A stretch of 64,000 nucleotides of DNA from Frateuria flava. Lineage in GTDB: Bacteria; Pseudomonadota; Gammaproteobacteria; Xanthomonadales; Rhodanobacteraceae. Below the pieces are notes generated by a model, which saw nothing but the letters and a program-made list of their open reading frames with translations, searched no databases and was not told the origin of the DNA. Positions within the stretch are counted from its first letter, which is position 1. The number at the start of each line of letters is the position of its first letter. A program made the position numbers and the translations under genes. Positions 1-9,116 of the stretch are shown here, in pieces. The stretch lies in assembly GCF_017837635.1 (NCBI RefSeq), contig NZ_JAGJRS010000019.1, positions 111,623 through 175,622 on the forward strand, read 5' to 3'.

Positions 1-414
1 TTCCGCGTCGTGCGTGCGGAGAAGTTCCGCGAGTTTCTGTACCTGCTGCCCAACGGCTTTTCGTACCCCACCACCAGCACCATGGCCTTCTTCCGCAGCG
101 CCTACCCGGTAGCCTACGTACCGATCAAGGCCGCCCAGCGCGTGGGCAAGAGCCACATCCGGCCGCTGCGGGACGGGCTGAGGTTCCTGCTGATCATCTT
201 CAAGATCGCCACGCTGTATTCGCCGTTGAAATTGTTCGCACCGGCGAGCGTGGTGTTTTTCCTTCTTGGATGCTTCAACTACTTCTGGACGTATTATCAC
301 TCGGCGCGCCTGACCAACGGCAGCTCGATGTTATGGAGTGCCGCGGTCATAGTTTTCCTAATCGGCCTAATCTCAGAACAGATAACTGCCCTTATGTATC
401 GACGGGGCGACTAG
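1..414 (+). CDS. Glycosyltransferase family 2, C-terminal part (cut by window edge)
   Basis: The reading frame is open from the first base and ends at a TAG; the start lies outside the window. The visible 137 residues resemble the tail of membrane-anchored GT2 enzymes of the polyprenyl-phosphate glycosyltransferase type (ArnC/GtrB/DPM1-like): a GFSYPTTST-like segment, an RPLRDG stretch, then two hydrophobic segments at about residues 80-100 and 107-127 that would anchor the protein in the inner membrane. Such enzymes load a sugar onto undecaprenyl phosphate. It heads a plus-strand run of polysaccharide genes. The catalytic domain is not visible, so the sugar cannot be guessed. Confidence 0.75.
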   Translation, partial: FRVVRAEKFREFLYLLPNGFSYPTTSTMAFFRSAYPVAYVPIKAAQRVGKSHIRPLRDGLRFLLIIFKIATLYSPLKLFAPASVVFFLLGCFNYFWTYYHSARLTNGSSMLWSAAVIVFLIGLISEQITALMYRRGD

Positions 415-493
415 TCCATTTGCACACTAGCTGAGGCATCAGGCTTCACGTAGCAAATGCTCAAACGAAATCCTCGGGAAGGATGGGCGAACA

Positions 494-1210
494 ATGCAGA
501 ATCCGGATGGCCGGTTTGACGAGATTCGGCGGTTCTACAACAACAAATATTACGTGGCCATCAAAACGGAGTGCTCGCTGCCATGGCACTGCCGAACAAT
601 TGGTCGGCGGTTCGGCTCTCTGAAGGGTAGGGCGTTACTGGATGTTGCCTGTGGTACAGGCGAATGGCTCGCTTGGCTTCACCAGCACGGTGCCCGCTCG
701 GTCACCGGTATCGACCTCTCCGAGAAGGCAATTCAGGCGTGCCGTCAGCGGCTTCCTCAAGGGGAATTCTACTGCTGCCCTGCCGAAGAGCTGCCTTTTC
801 CCTCCGGCGCGTTCGATATCGTGACTTGCATGGGTTCGCTCGAGCATTTTCTCGACAAACTAGCGGCACTCAAAGAGATGCGCCGGGTGCTAAAACCTGG
901 TGGATTCATAGTGCTGCTCGTTCCGAACGCAGGGTTTCTTACCCGTCGACTAGGTCTATACGGAGGAACTCAGCAGCAAGCCATAAGGGAGGATGTCCTG
1001 TCCCTTGGTGCCTGGCACCAACTTTTCAGTGATGCGGGGCTCCGAGTAGAGGCTCGTTGGCGCGATCTCCATCCACTAAGTCGGTCATGGATATTGAGAG
1101 GCTCGCCGCTGACGTGGCCAGCCAGGCTGCTTCAGGCGCTCGCATTGACCTTGTGGCCGATACGTTGGCAATACCAGGTCTACCACCGGTGTTCGGTACA
1201 GAGTTGCTGA
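494..1210 (+). CDS. Class I SAM-dependent methyltransferase
   Basis: A 238-residue protein of the UbiE/methyltransferase type 11 fold. Motif I is DVACGTGEW at about residues 50-58, followed by an acidic strand end (GIDLSE, about 72) and the post-motif segment GAFDIVTCMGSLEHF. These bind S-adenosylmethionine; the C-terminal half that would select substrate is not diagnostic. It lies 80 bases after the GT2 gene and 14 bases before a GT4 gene, so it probably methylates a sugar or glycan intermediate. That role is inferred from position only. Confidence 0.82.
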   Translation: MQNPDGRFDEIRRFYNNKYYVAIKTECSLPWHCRTIGRRFGSLKGRALLDVACGTGEWLAWLHQHGARSVTGIDLSEKAIQACRQRLPQGEFYCCPAEELPFPSGAFDIVTCMGSLEHFLDKLAALKEMRRVLKPGGFIVLLVPNAGFLTRRLGLYGGTQQQAIREDVLSLGAWHQLFSDAGLRVEARWRDLHPLSRSWILRGSPLTWPARLLQALALTLWPIRWQYQVYHRCSVQSC

Positions 1211-1223
1211 TGCCAGGTACCCG

Positions 1224-2378
1224 ATGATGGACGTGCGTCCTCGTATCCTGATCGTAAGCAGAAACCTGCCCCCCCTGATAGGCGGCATGGAGCGGCTGAA
1301 CCATCATCTAGTGCTGGAGCTCTCGAATCGCGCCGACTTGGAGATCGTCGGGCCGCCTGGATGCCGCACATCGATGCCCTTGGGCGTTTCTGTGCGGGAA
1401 GCAGGCTCATCGAGCCTCCGCGGTTACCTGATGGGGGCCGCGCGACAAACGCTCTACGCCGCCTTGGGGCAACGTTTCGATTGGGTGCTTGCGGGAAGCG
1501 GATTGGTAGCACCCCTCGCGTTAATGGCTGCGCGCTTGAGGCGCAGCAAGTGCGCCGTATATCTGCACGGTCTCGATATCGTCGTGCGGCATCCCACGTA
1601 CCAACGAGTATGGTTACCGCTGATCCGGCGTTTCGATCTGTGCCTGGCGAACAGTCGGAACACGGCTGTTCTGGCGGCGCAGGCTGGCATCCCAGCAGAC
1701 CGGATTCGTGTGCTTCATCCAGGCGTGGAGCTAGAGTCGGAGCTAACAGCCGATGCCGCTACGAATTGGCGGGCGCGGCATGGCCTGCAGGAGCGTCCCG
1801 TCATGTTGTCTGTGGGTCGGCTAACGCCGCGCAAAGGACTACTCGAGTTCGTGCAGTCGGTGCTACCGGTGATTGTCGGACGACATCCGAAAGCCGTGCT
1901 CGTAGTGATCGGCAACGAAGCTCCGGATGCGCTGGCCGGTCGTGCAGAAGGGATCACCGCGCAGATACGCTCCACCGCAGAAAAGCTTGGGCTGGCATCG
2001 AACCTCATTTTCCTTGGCATGTGTGATCAAGCTGAGTTGAACGCGGCATACCAAGGCTCTGATGTCCTGGTCTTTCCTGTACGTCAGATGGCTGGCGACG
2101 TCGAGGGTTTCGGCATGGTTGCAGTCGAGGCCGCCGCGCACGGCGTACCGACGGTCGCGTTCTCTGTGGGGGGCGTCTCCGATGCGGTCGAACCGGGCGT
2201 TTCCGGATGGCTGGTAGAGCCAGGGGACTACGCGGCGTTTGCCGAACGCACCCTCGATGCGCTTTCTCCAGCAAGATCGGTGCGGCCGGATGGCTGCCGT
2301 AGGTTCGCCAGACAATTCGCGTGGCCTGTGTTTGGCGAGCAACTCTGGGAGCTTCTTGGCGGCACAGCAACAGTTTGA
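1224..2378 (+). CDS. Glycosyltransferase family 4 (GT-B fold)
   Basis: A 384-residue GT-B glycosyltransferase. The N-terminal domain begins with ILIVSRNLPPLIGGMERL, the usual acceptor-side loop of this family. The C-terminal domain has SVGRLTPRKG (about 192) and the EGFGMVAVEA motif (about 294, E-x7-E type) that binds the nucleotide-sugar donor. It should transfer a sugar to a growing lipid-linked glycan on the cytoplasmic face of the inner membrane. Two ATGs stand together at the start; the first is used here. Donor and acceptor cannot be inferred. Confidence 0.87.
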   Translation: MMDVRPRILIVSRNLPPLIGGMERLNHHLVLELSNRADLEIVGPPGCRTSMPLGVSVREAGSSSLRGYLMGAARQTLYAALGQRFDWVLAGSGLVAPLALMAARLRRSKCAVYLHGLDIVVRHPTYQRVWLPLIRRFDLCLANSRNTAVLAAQAGIPADRIRVLHPGVELESELTADAATNWRARHGLQERPVMLSVGRLTPRKGLLEFVQSVLPVIVGRHPKAVLVVIGNEAPDALAGRAEGITAQIRSTAEKLGLASNLIFLGMCDQAELNAAYQGSDVLVFPVRQMAGDVEGFGMVAVEAAAHGVPTVAFSVGGVSDAVEPGVSGWLVEPGDYAAFAERTLDALSPARSVRPDGCRRFARQFAWPVFGEQLWELLGGTATV

Positions 2379-2433
2379 TTTACGTCCAAGACACGACGTT
2401 GCTTATGGAAATAGATCGAGTCAGACGATTGAT

Positions 2434-3513
2434 ATGAAAGTGTTGTTTGTGGGTAAGCGCTTCTACACCAATCGCGATGCGCTGCGAGAAAAGTATGGGC
2501 GTATATGGAATTTGCCATGGCATTGGGCACAAGCTGGCGTGCCGACGCGTTTGTGGCTGGTTGATTACCACTCACGAGATCTAGTGAGGAAGACCGAGGG
2601 CCAGCTTGACGTGGTCTCGACGCCAGTACGGACACTCTCGGTGTTCAAGCAGTATCTTCGGCAAAGCCGGCTTTCCTCGAAGCCGGACGTCGTCGTGGCC
2701 AGCGGAGACTGTTACATAGGGCTTTTGGCCTATCGCCTCGCCAGGCGGCTGAGGGCACGCTTCGTCTTCGACATCTACGACAAATACGACGAGTTCGGTG
2801 CCTTTGCAACTCTACCGGGCTTCGACCCATACGATTTCCTGCTGCGCCGTGCGGATGCATGCATGTTCGCAAGCCGTGCGCTAATGGAGCGAACGGGCGA
2901 GAGGGTAAAAAAGTCCGTTCTGGTTCGAAACGGAATAGATACCAGCAACTTTTATCCGCGAGATATGCAGGCGTGCCGGACCGCTCTCGGGCTTCCTCTG
3001 GATGCTACGATCATCGGATATTTCGGTAGTCTGGACAAAGGGAGAGGAATCGACGATTTGCTTTCCGCCCGGCAGCGGTTGCTAGCGAGCGGATCGGACC
3101 TTCAAGTCCTGATCGGAGGCAAGCCACGAGCGGGCTTGGTTCTCGATGGCAGCGGCATTCACTATCTCGGTGATCTTCCATATCCCGATGTACCGCGTGC
3201 GCTGGCATGTTGCGATCTGCTGGCATTGCCTTATCGGCGCTCAGCCTATCTCGACATGGCTTCATCCTGCAAAATAGTCGAGTACATGGCCATGCAGCGG
3301 CCGATTGTCGCGACCCGTACACCCAACTTCACCGAAAACTTCATCGATATCGCCGCCCAGTTGGGTGGGCTCATGGCGGAACCGGGGGATCCGGCAGATC
3401 TTGCGCGGGCGATCTTGGATCAAACCGTGGCGCGAAAGGTTCTTCCCGCGCCAAGCGAGCTGGGTTGGGACGCTATCGCTTTGGCGGCGCGGACCGCCCT
3501 GTCTCTCATTTAG
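2434..3513 (+). CDS. Glycosyltransferase family 4-like protein
   Basis: A 359-residue protein starting at ATG 2434 (MKVLFVGKRFYTN). The frame stays open upstream into the previous gene, but this start gives a clean family-like N-terminus. GT-B features are VRNGIDTSNFYP (mid-protein), GYFGSLDKGRGIDDLL (donor-domain start) and SCKIVEYMAMQRPIVAT (about 278-294), where the usual E-x7-E acidic residue is placed. It is the last gene of the plus-strand glycan run and converges with a minus-strand gene 54 bases away. Donor unknown. Confidence 0.82.
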   Translation: MKVLFVGKRFYTNRDALREKYGRIWNLPWHWAQAGVPTRLWLVDYHSRDLVRKTEGQLDVVSTPVRTLSVFKQYLRQSRLSSKPDVVVASGDCYIGLLAYRLARRLRARFVFDIYDKYDEFGAFATLPGFDPYDFLLRRADACMFASRALMERTGERVKKSVLVRNGIDTSNFYPRDMQACRTALGLPLDATIIGYFGSLDKGRGIDDLLSARQRLLASGSDLQVLIGGKPRAGLVLDGSGIHYLGDLPYPDVPRALACCDLLALPYRRSAYLDMASSCKIVEYMAMQRPIVATRTPNFTENFIDIAAQLGGLMAEPGDPADLARAILDQTVARKVLPAPSELGWDAIALAARTALSLI

Positions 3514-3567
3514 CCGGAAATCCCCGGTGGTTGTTTTTGCTGACGCATGCTGCGCGGGTGGACGCTA

Positions 3568-4935
3568 TTAACGCGACTTCAGTCGTCTCATCAGCCTGAG
3601 CAACTGGGGGCTCCCCTTAATGGCGTGAGCGACGGTCGCGCGGACGTTCTTGAATGCTCTGGCAACCATTGGGCTGCCGCGGCCTGCAAGCTTGCGGGTT
3701 CTTAGTTCTCGCAACAGGGCAGAGAGGCGATGCATTTCGGGGTAACCCTGCAGGGCTTGGCCCTCCGCCTCCCCGGAGGAGGCCATACTCTTGATCAATC
3801 TGACGACACGTTCTGACGAATGACCGTCTTCCCGTGGCAAGAATCGTGCGCGAGCCATGTCGCGGAGGGGCCTGCCAGGATCGACATGCTGTTGCAACGC
3901 CCCCAAGAATGAAATCACCTCTTCTGGAGAATCGGCCACGTCAATAAAAGGCAGAAGCGCCTGGCCTTCGTCGTTAAGCCCTTGTCCGGCTTGGTTCCGG
4001 AGATAGAGAAGCGGCTTCGCCGTGATCAAATATTCGATGAGGAACGAGCCGAGATCGGTGATGAGAGCACGCGATATTGCAAATGCATGTCGGTGGTCGC
4101 TGCGGACATCCAGGATGATGCCCGCAAGCCGCAATTCGTCCTTGAAATTTGCCAACGATCTTTCATCCAAGAGACCTGCGCGAAGGGCCGCAGGGAAGAG
4201 TCCCGGATGCGGGCGCCAAATGAGCGCGATATCGGGATTGTTCGCCGCAAAGGAAAAAACCTCAGGTCCGACGATATCGAAAGTAGAAAAGTCGGCGCTG
4301 CCTGTGTATTCAGCAGTGAAACTGAAGTGCGAGTTCCAAAGAACCGGGAGACGGTTCCCCACGGACGAAACCAGGTCGGGGTCGATCTCAAATTTGTCGA
4401 GGTTTTGCAGAGAGTCAAAGCGTGGTAGCCCCGTAACGTGCACATGTGCGCTCCCAGAGGGGCAGTACTTTGCGTACATTTCCTTTTCTTCGCGCGAGCG
4501 TGCGATAACGGCTGTTGCGTGTACCTGGACCGGTTGCGCATACTGATGCAACCTGTTTTTGTAACCCGCCCCTACCACTACGCCATACGGGACGTAAAGC
4601 GTCGCGCGCACCTTTTTCGCAACCTCTTTGAAGTGCAGTCCCGAGGGTCGCTCCCGATCATATGGGCTAGTGAATACAGCCACGTCGAATGCGAAATTGT
4701 CCCAGCGCTCGCGGTTTTCTTCCCATTCCGTGAAGGGAATACCGAGGCGGCCAAGCATGTCGCGTGTGATCTGCGCTTGCTGCTGGGACAATCGAAGATC
4801 TTCTGCGTTATAGGGCAGAAGCCATATCTCTGCATTGAACCCGGCGTCGGCGCAAATGAGATCCCAAATGCCGCTAATGTTGGTCCAACTTTCGGCTCGC
4901 TGGAGTAAGAAGGCGACATTGACGCGAGCACTCAT
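3568..4935 (-). CDS. CDP-glycerol glycerophosphotransferase-like protein
   Basis: A 455-residue protein resembling the TagB/TagF-type family (Glyphos_transf), which transfers glycerol- or ribitol-phosphate from a CDP-activated donor. Supporting motifs are IWRPHPG (about 239-245) and SRALITDLGSFLIEYL followed by KPLLYL (about 287-310), matching the conserved HP and S/TD...S...E blocks. In Gram-negative bacteria such proteins add phospho-polyols to capsule or O-antigen. It overlaps the racemase-family gene by 4 bases (ATGA) and ends a five-gene set that includes a nucleotidyltransferase which could make its donor. Substrate is inference. Confidence 0.68.
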   Translation of the reverse strand: MSARVNVAFLLQRAESWTNISGIWDLICADAGFNAEIWLLPYNAEDLRLSQQQAQITRDMLGRLGIPFTEWEENRERWDNFAFDVAVFTSPYDRERPSGLHFKEVAKKVRATLYVPYGVVVGAGYKNRLHQYAQPVQVHATAVIARSREEKEMYAKYCPSGSAHVHVTGLPRFDSLQNLDKFEIDPDLVSSVGNRLPVLWNSHFSFTAEYTGSADFSTFDIVGPEVFSFAANNPDIALIWRPHPGLFPAALRAGLLDERSLANFKDELRLAGIILDVRSDHRHAFAISRALITDLGSFLIEYLITAKPLLYLRNQAGQGLNDEGQALLPFIDVADSPEEVISFLGALQQHVDPGRPLRDMARARFLPREDGHSSERVVRLIKSMASSGEAEGQALQGYPEMHRLSALLRELRTRKLAGRGSPMVARAFKNVRATVAHAIKGSPQLLRLMRRLKSR

Positions 4936-5678
4936 GGCCCAATATGACCATTGGCAGTGTTCAATCCGTCGGGCATCGCAATAGTCAACGCCGCCGCGGC
5001 AAGTGCCGCGTTGGATTCGACTACGTTAGGGAAGAGATCAGCCGCCAGCGGAAGCGCTGAAGACAATTCCGTGCAACCGAGTATTAATCCGTCGACGCCC
5101 CTTTTACGCAGCGACCTGAACAGTTCTGCCAGATCCGCCAGCATGGACTCAGATATCCGACTGGTGGTCTTTACTTGTTCGATTGCTTGGGCGACCAAGT
5201 CCGCCTCAGTTTCCGAGAGCCTCGCAACAGCTATGCCTCCGGCCGCTAGCAAATTCTCGTAGAGACCGCTTGAGCGCAGCGAGGCCCCGCCCAAAATAGC
5301 CACAAGTTGAGCTTGCTTGCGCGCCATTTCGTCAACGCAGGCCTGCGCGATATGAGGGACAGGAACAGGCGGGCAATTGGCCCACCGTGCGTAATAAATA
5401 TGCGCCGTATTGCAGGTCACCACGACCACGTTGGCGCCGGCGTCAGCCAATCGACGAATACTTTGTTCGATGGCGAACGAAAAATCCTCCTCCCCCAGCT
5501 CAAAATGACGACCACGACTGGGTATTTTTGTATTGATATCGACCAGTACACGCGGGTAGTGCCAGTCTTTTGTGGCGGTGACCATGCCGTAGAGAGTCTT
5601 GCAAAAATCTAGAGTCGACCAGGGCGCTACTCCAACCACGCCAATTACACCCTCTTGTTTGACGATCGTCGGTCGCAT
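4932..5678 (-). CDS. Aspartate/glutamate racemase family protein
   Basis: A 248-residue protein of the Asp/Glu/hydantoin racemase superfamily. Both catalytic cysteines are visible: VVTCNTAHIYY (about 87) and LILGCTELSSA (about 200). The family interconverts L- and D-amino acids without a cofactor. It is not the MurI glutamate racemase of peptidoglycan by context: it sits between a nucleotidyltransferase (10-base gap upstream) and a glycerophosphotransferase-like gene (4-base overlap downstream). A D-amino acid or related chiral acid may therefore decorate a surface glycan. Confidence 0.8.
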   Translation of the reverse strand: MRPTIVKQEGVIGVVGVAPWSTLDFCKTLYGMVTATKDWHYPRVLVDINTKIPSRGRHFELGEEDFSFAIEQSIRRLADAGANVVVVTCNTAHIYYARWANCPPVPVPHIAQACVDEMARKQAQLVAILGGASLRSSGLYENLLAAGGIAVARLSETEADLVAQAIEQVKTTSRISESMLADLAELFRSLRKRGVDGLILGCTELSSALPLAADLFPNVVESNAALAAAALTIAMPDGLNTANGHIGP

Positions 5679-5688
5679 AATGACGTTC

Positions 5689-6348
5689 CTAAATAGTCCG
5701 AACGAACGATTCCGCTTGTTTCAGGTCGGAGGGAGTATCGATCTCACAAAGATCCAACATGGCGGCCGGGAGCGGCAATAGGGGGATGAGAGCCTCATAC
5801 ACGAACCCGTCGGCGGATGCGACGAGGTCAGGAGGGCCAGCTACGACATTTGCCCACTCGTAAGGTTGGGCCAATTCACGTGTAAATCCATTGGCGCTCA
5901 AGGGTTGCTGGGGGTTGCATGATGTCTGGACGAAGACGGCTTGTTCGCTTTTTGCGCGGGTAACCCCGAGCAGAACGTCAGACTCTTGAGCCTTCGTTAC
6001 GAAGTTCGCGATTGATGCCTCCGAGATCAAAAGATCGCCGTCAAGGAACAGTACCTTTCTCCTGAGGCCGCGGGCTCCACAGGTCATGCTCGCTGCGGTG
6101 TTGGTGGTACGGAACTCCGGATTTCGAACGATAACCACGTTGCGGTGGAAGCGGGCGCAATGATCAATGATCAACTCTTCCCGGTAGCCAACTACTACGT
6201 GGATGCTGGGAACGTGCTTCTCGAGCACCGCAATCAGTCGGCTCAGAACAGTGGTCCCCTCGATTTCCAACATGCATTTTGGCATGCCTAAGCCGAGGCG
6301 GGAGCCAAGGCCGGCCGCGGCTATTACAGCGCCTTCAACAGGTTGCAT
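5689..6348 (-). CDS. Sugar/phospho-alcohol nucleotidyltransferase (LicC/MobA-like)
   Basis: A 219-residue nucleotidyltransferase. The N-terminal signature AAGLGSRLGLGMPKCML (about 11-27) is the G-x-G-x-R...PK nucleotide loop, and LFLDGDLLI (about 100) supplies the metal-binding acid. Short proteins of this type include CTP:phosphocholine cytidylyltransferases (LicC) and MobA-like enzymes. The start overlaps the end of the HAD gene by 25 bases, implying co-translation. With a CDP-glycerol-transferase-like gene in the same set, a CDP-activated product is the simplest guess. Confidence 0.75.
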   Translation of the reverse strand: MQPVEGAVIAAAGLGSRLGLGMPKCMLEIEGTTVLSRLIAVLEKHVPSIHVVVGYREELIIDHCARFHRNVVIVRNPEFRTTNTAASMTCGARGLRRKVLFLDGDLLISEASIANFVTKAQESDVLLGVTRAKSEQAVFVQTSCNPQQPLSANGFTRELAQPYEWANVVAGPPDLVASADGFVYEALIPLLPLPAAMLDLCEIDTPSDLKQAESFVRTI

Positions 6349-6926
6349 AGTGTGTTTCCATCATGAACGACGTAATGTGCTGCGGAGGTGGCTGCGGGGG
6401 TTGGCGAGTGCACACCACCGAAGGCGATCCCAATGTCTGCGGCGGCCAACATCGGAACATCGTTGGCCCCATCCCCGATAGCCACAATCCGGACTGCCGC
6501 TTCCGCGCCACGCAAATCAGCGATCACGCGGCCCTTGTTGAGTACGTGGACCAGTTTGAGCCTTTCCTCGCCAAATTGAGCTTTCGAGGAAAAAGTCCTG
6601 CAACCTAATTGGCTTACTAAAGGTCCGATCCACACGTCGAGATTGCCGGTGACGACGAAGCATTCTTCCGGATGTCGTCGTATAAAGTTGGCGATCGCGG
6701 GGTCCAAGGGGATGGCCGCAATAATCGAGTGCACACGATCGATAGGGACCTGGCCTATCAAAAGGCAGCGAAGACGAAGCGAGTCTTCAAAGGAGATCAG
6801 ACCCTCCATCGTGATCCTCGTGAGCGTCGCCATTTCGTCCGCAATGCCCATCTCCGACGCGATGCACGGCAGAACTTCGGTTGTGGTGATCGTGCCGTCC
6901 AAATCGAAGCAGTAGAGGGTCTTCAT
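6324..6926 (-). CDS. HAD-superfamily phosphatase (SerB-like)
   Basis: A 200-residue haloacid-dehalogenase hydrolase. Motif I is FDLDGTITT (about 7-15) with the two catalytic aspartates, motif II is the threonine in CFVVTGNLD, and motif III/IV is IVAIGDGANDVPML (about 147-160). The arrangement is closest to phosphoserine phosphatase-type enzymes with a small helical cap. Its start codon touches the stop of the upstream methyltransferase and its end overlaps the nucleotidyltransferase. It may remove a phosphate during synthesis of the head group; substrate unknown. Confidence 0.8.
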   Translation of the reverse strand: MKTLYCFDLDGTITTTEVLPCIASEMGIADEMATLTRITMEGLISFEDSLRLRCLLIGQVPIDRVHSIIAAIPLDPAIANFIRRHPEECFVVTGNLDVWIGPLVSQLGCRTFSSKAQFGEERLKLVHVLNKGRVIADLRGAEAAVRIVAIGDGANDVPMLAAADIGIAFGGVHSPTPAATSAAHYVVHDGNTLCNLLKAL

Positions 6927-7678
6927 CAGTCCCTCTCCAAAACAAGCAAGCGCTGCCGTGTTTCACTCCTGTTATTGAGATCAGCATCCTGGAAGAGGTC
7001 TTCTGCACCGGCAGTTCTGAACCCTCGATCAAAAAGGGAATGGTTCGCGAGGTGAATGATCTCCTTTTCGGTCCGGTAGATCGCGTTGTAGGTCTGGTCC
7101 ATTTCTTCCGAGTAGTGGTCTTTGATCGTGAGTCGTTGCTCGATCCCCATCGGCTCGCGGATCAAGATTTTTGCACTCGTCGAGCACGCCGCCTCGAAGC
7201 ATCGGAATGCGCTGGCGACTTCTTCGTCGTTGAGGTACATCAGCACGCCGGCGCACAGTATGCGATCGAACGGTTCCCTCTCCCCTAGTGACGCGAGCGA
7301 AAAATCATCCGCCGAGCCCACCGAGAAGCGAACTGATGAGGACGCGTAATGCGTGCGAGCGTAGGTCACCAGGCCTTCACTCACATCGATGCCGTGATAC
7401 GCGCGGCATAGCGAAGCGACCTGGGAGGTCCAGCGGCCGGTCCCGCAGCCTATATCGAGTAGGCGCTGCGAGCCTTCAAGTTGCAGCAGCGGCGTGAGTC
7501 GTTCTTTTTCGAGTGAGTCGCGACGCTCTGCAAGGTTGGCATGCTTGTCCTGATAGATGACCGCTCTGACGGGGCCTAGTTTTTCTATCTTCGAGGCGCG
7601 CTCCTCGAAGAAATCGACGATGGCCTGCCTATCAATCTCCGGGGCTGAGCCGTCGGATGCGGAAAACGTTCGAGACAT
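6926..7678 (-). CDS. Class I SAM-dependent methyltransferase
   Basis: A 250-residue methyltransferase with motif I LLDIGCGTGRW (about 72-82) and acidic strand GIDVSEGL, then FDRILCAGVLMYL. It starts the five-gene minus-strand set and overlaps the HAD gene by one base, so it should act on the same small molecule or its attachment product. The C-terminal region is not diagnostic. A 142-base gap separates it from the flippase gene upstream; I could not identify a clear promoter or terminator there. Confidence 0.8.
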   Translation of the reverse strand: MSRTFSASDGSAPEIDRQAIVDFFEERASKIEKLGPVRAVIYQDKHANLAERRDSLEKERLTPLLQLEGSQRLLDIGCGTGRWTSQVASLCRAYHGIDVSEGLVTYARTHYASSSVRFSVGSADDFSLASLGEREPFDRILCAGVLMYLNDEEVASAFRCFEAACSTSAKILIREPMGIEQRLTIKDHYSEEMDQTYNAIYRTEKEIIHLANHSLFDRGFRTAGAEDLFQDADLNNRSETRQRLLVLERD

Positions 7679-7820
7679 CGTCTACTCCAATCGTCGGATG
7701 CTGGCCCCGCCCGTGCTAGGCGGACGATTACCACAGTAAGTCACCGTCCCCCTATAGCCGCGACGGCAGAAGTTCGTTCCGGAAAGCTGGCTTGCCAACA
7801 CGGGCGCTCCCCGGAGCGCG

Positions 7821-9116
7821 CTACTTGCTCCCTCTGGGAGCACTGGCCGCGGGTCTGGCAGTAAGCCAGGCGAGCGACCAAAGGATCGTGCATGTTCCTG
7901 CCATCGCGAGGCTGATTGTCACGCAGGCGCCAAGCAGTTGGTAGCGAGGAATAATCAGCCATGACAAAAGGCACAACAACCCCACCCCACTAGCTTGAGA
8001 AAGTAGACGAAGGTGGCGCCTGTGGCTTGCTATCAGAACGTTGCATGCAATTGCGTTGAGGCCGTAGGCAAGAGGAACAGCAGCCATCCATCGCGCGGCC
8101 CGTGAGGCATCTTCGAATGCCGGGCCAAGCAGCCAAGGTAGAACGTGGGCAAGCAGCCACATGATCGGTATGGCAACTAAGCCGTAGGCGAGGCCGCAAA
8201 GAAAAAGCACCTCAACGAATCGCCTCTGGCTTTTTTGGACATCTAGCTTGAATAACTTAGGCAACGCAGCCATCGAGAGCGAGGTCACCGGTAGGGTCAA
8301 CACGGCGACTAGCCGAAAAGCCGATGTATAGACGCCGGCCACCTCCGCTCCTGCGTATCTCAACACCAGACTCTTGTCCAACGACGTCAAAGCCAGGTCT
8401 ACAACGCGAACCAGCGAAAAGCCCATGCCCTCGGCGAGGTCTCGCTTCGACATTGAGAGCCCGGCCTTATTCGGTCGAAGGCGGGAATGGACAGTCCATA
8501 TCCCTGCCACCATCGAGCAAACCGCAAGTGTCGCGTGGAAAGGAGCGTAGGTTTGCAACGTACGGGGTAATCCACTAAACCAAAATACAAGAATCGCCAG
8601 AATATTCCCTATTGGCACCAACGTGTACATGCCGCCGGCCCAGCCAAAGCGCTCGCGCGTCTGGAACGCGTAGCTGCACACGATGGTCAACGGAAAACAA
8701 ATAAGCTCCGGTATCCCTATCGCCAACATCGTCTGAAGATCGAGCGACGTGGTCGTAACCGTCCTGGCGAGCGGAATGAAGCCGAGCAGCAAGGCTGTCC
8801 CAGTGACGACCACCATCAATACCGCGCGTCGCCACGCGGGACCAAATTGGTTTGGCTCCCGCGTTGCGTCTTGGAGCATGACTAAGCCAAAGCCAAGGCC
8901 GGACAACGCGCCAAGCGCTGACGCGACTCCCGCCACGCCGGCAAAACTTCCATATCCTTGAGGGCCCAATGTCCGAGCGATCGCAACGGCCCACAGCGCC
9001 TGGCTCGAGGCCCTGATGGCAAGCCAAGCCGAGGCTACCGCCGTGTTCGTGGCTAGTGGATTGCCGCGAAGTGTCGGTACCAACCCCCAGGGCGCGCGTC
9101 GTATACCCAGCCTCAT
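7821..9116 (-). CDS. Wzx-type oligosaccharide flippase (MOP superfamily)
   Basis: A 431-residue polytopic membrane protein with about 12 hydrophobic segments. The N-terminal half has the polysaccharide-synthase/flippase pattern ARTLGPQGYGSFA, and a central loop SLDKSLVLRYAGAEVAGVY matches the conserved D-K...G...GxY block of O-antigen flippases. It should move an undecaprenyl-linked glycan from the cytoplasmic to the periplasmic face. Its start overlaps the stop of the preceding GT-C/TPR gene by four bases (ATGA), tying the flippase to the pilin-linked glycosyltransferase operon. Confidence 0.82.
   Translation of the reverse strand: MRLGIRRAPWGLVPTLRGNPLATNTAVASAWLAIRASSQALWAVAIARTLGPQGYGSFAGVAGVASALGALSGLGFGLVMLQDATREPNQFGPAWRRAVLMVVVTGTALLLGFIPLARTVTTTSLDLQTMLAIGIPELICFPLTIVCSYAFQTRERFGWAGGMYTLVPIGNILAILVFWFSGLPRTLQTYAPFHATLAVCSMVAGIWTVHSRLRPNKAGLSMSKRDLAEGMGFSLVRVVDLALTSLDKSLVLRYAGAEVAGVYTSAFRLVAVLTLPVTSLSMAALPKLFKLDVQKSQRRFVEVLFLCGLAYGLVAIPIMWLLAHVLPWLLGPAFEDASRAARWMAAVPLAYGLNAIACNVLIASHRRHLRLLSQASGVGLLCLLSWLIIPRYQLLGACVTISLAMAGTCTILWSLAWLTARPAASAPRGSK

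Noticed and set aside
4932..5678. Annotation of the racemase gene as murI
   Set aside because: It carries both catalytic cysteines but sits in a glycan operon and its sequence is closer to the general Asp/Glu racemase family than to MurI.
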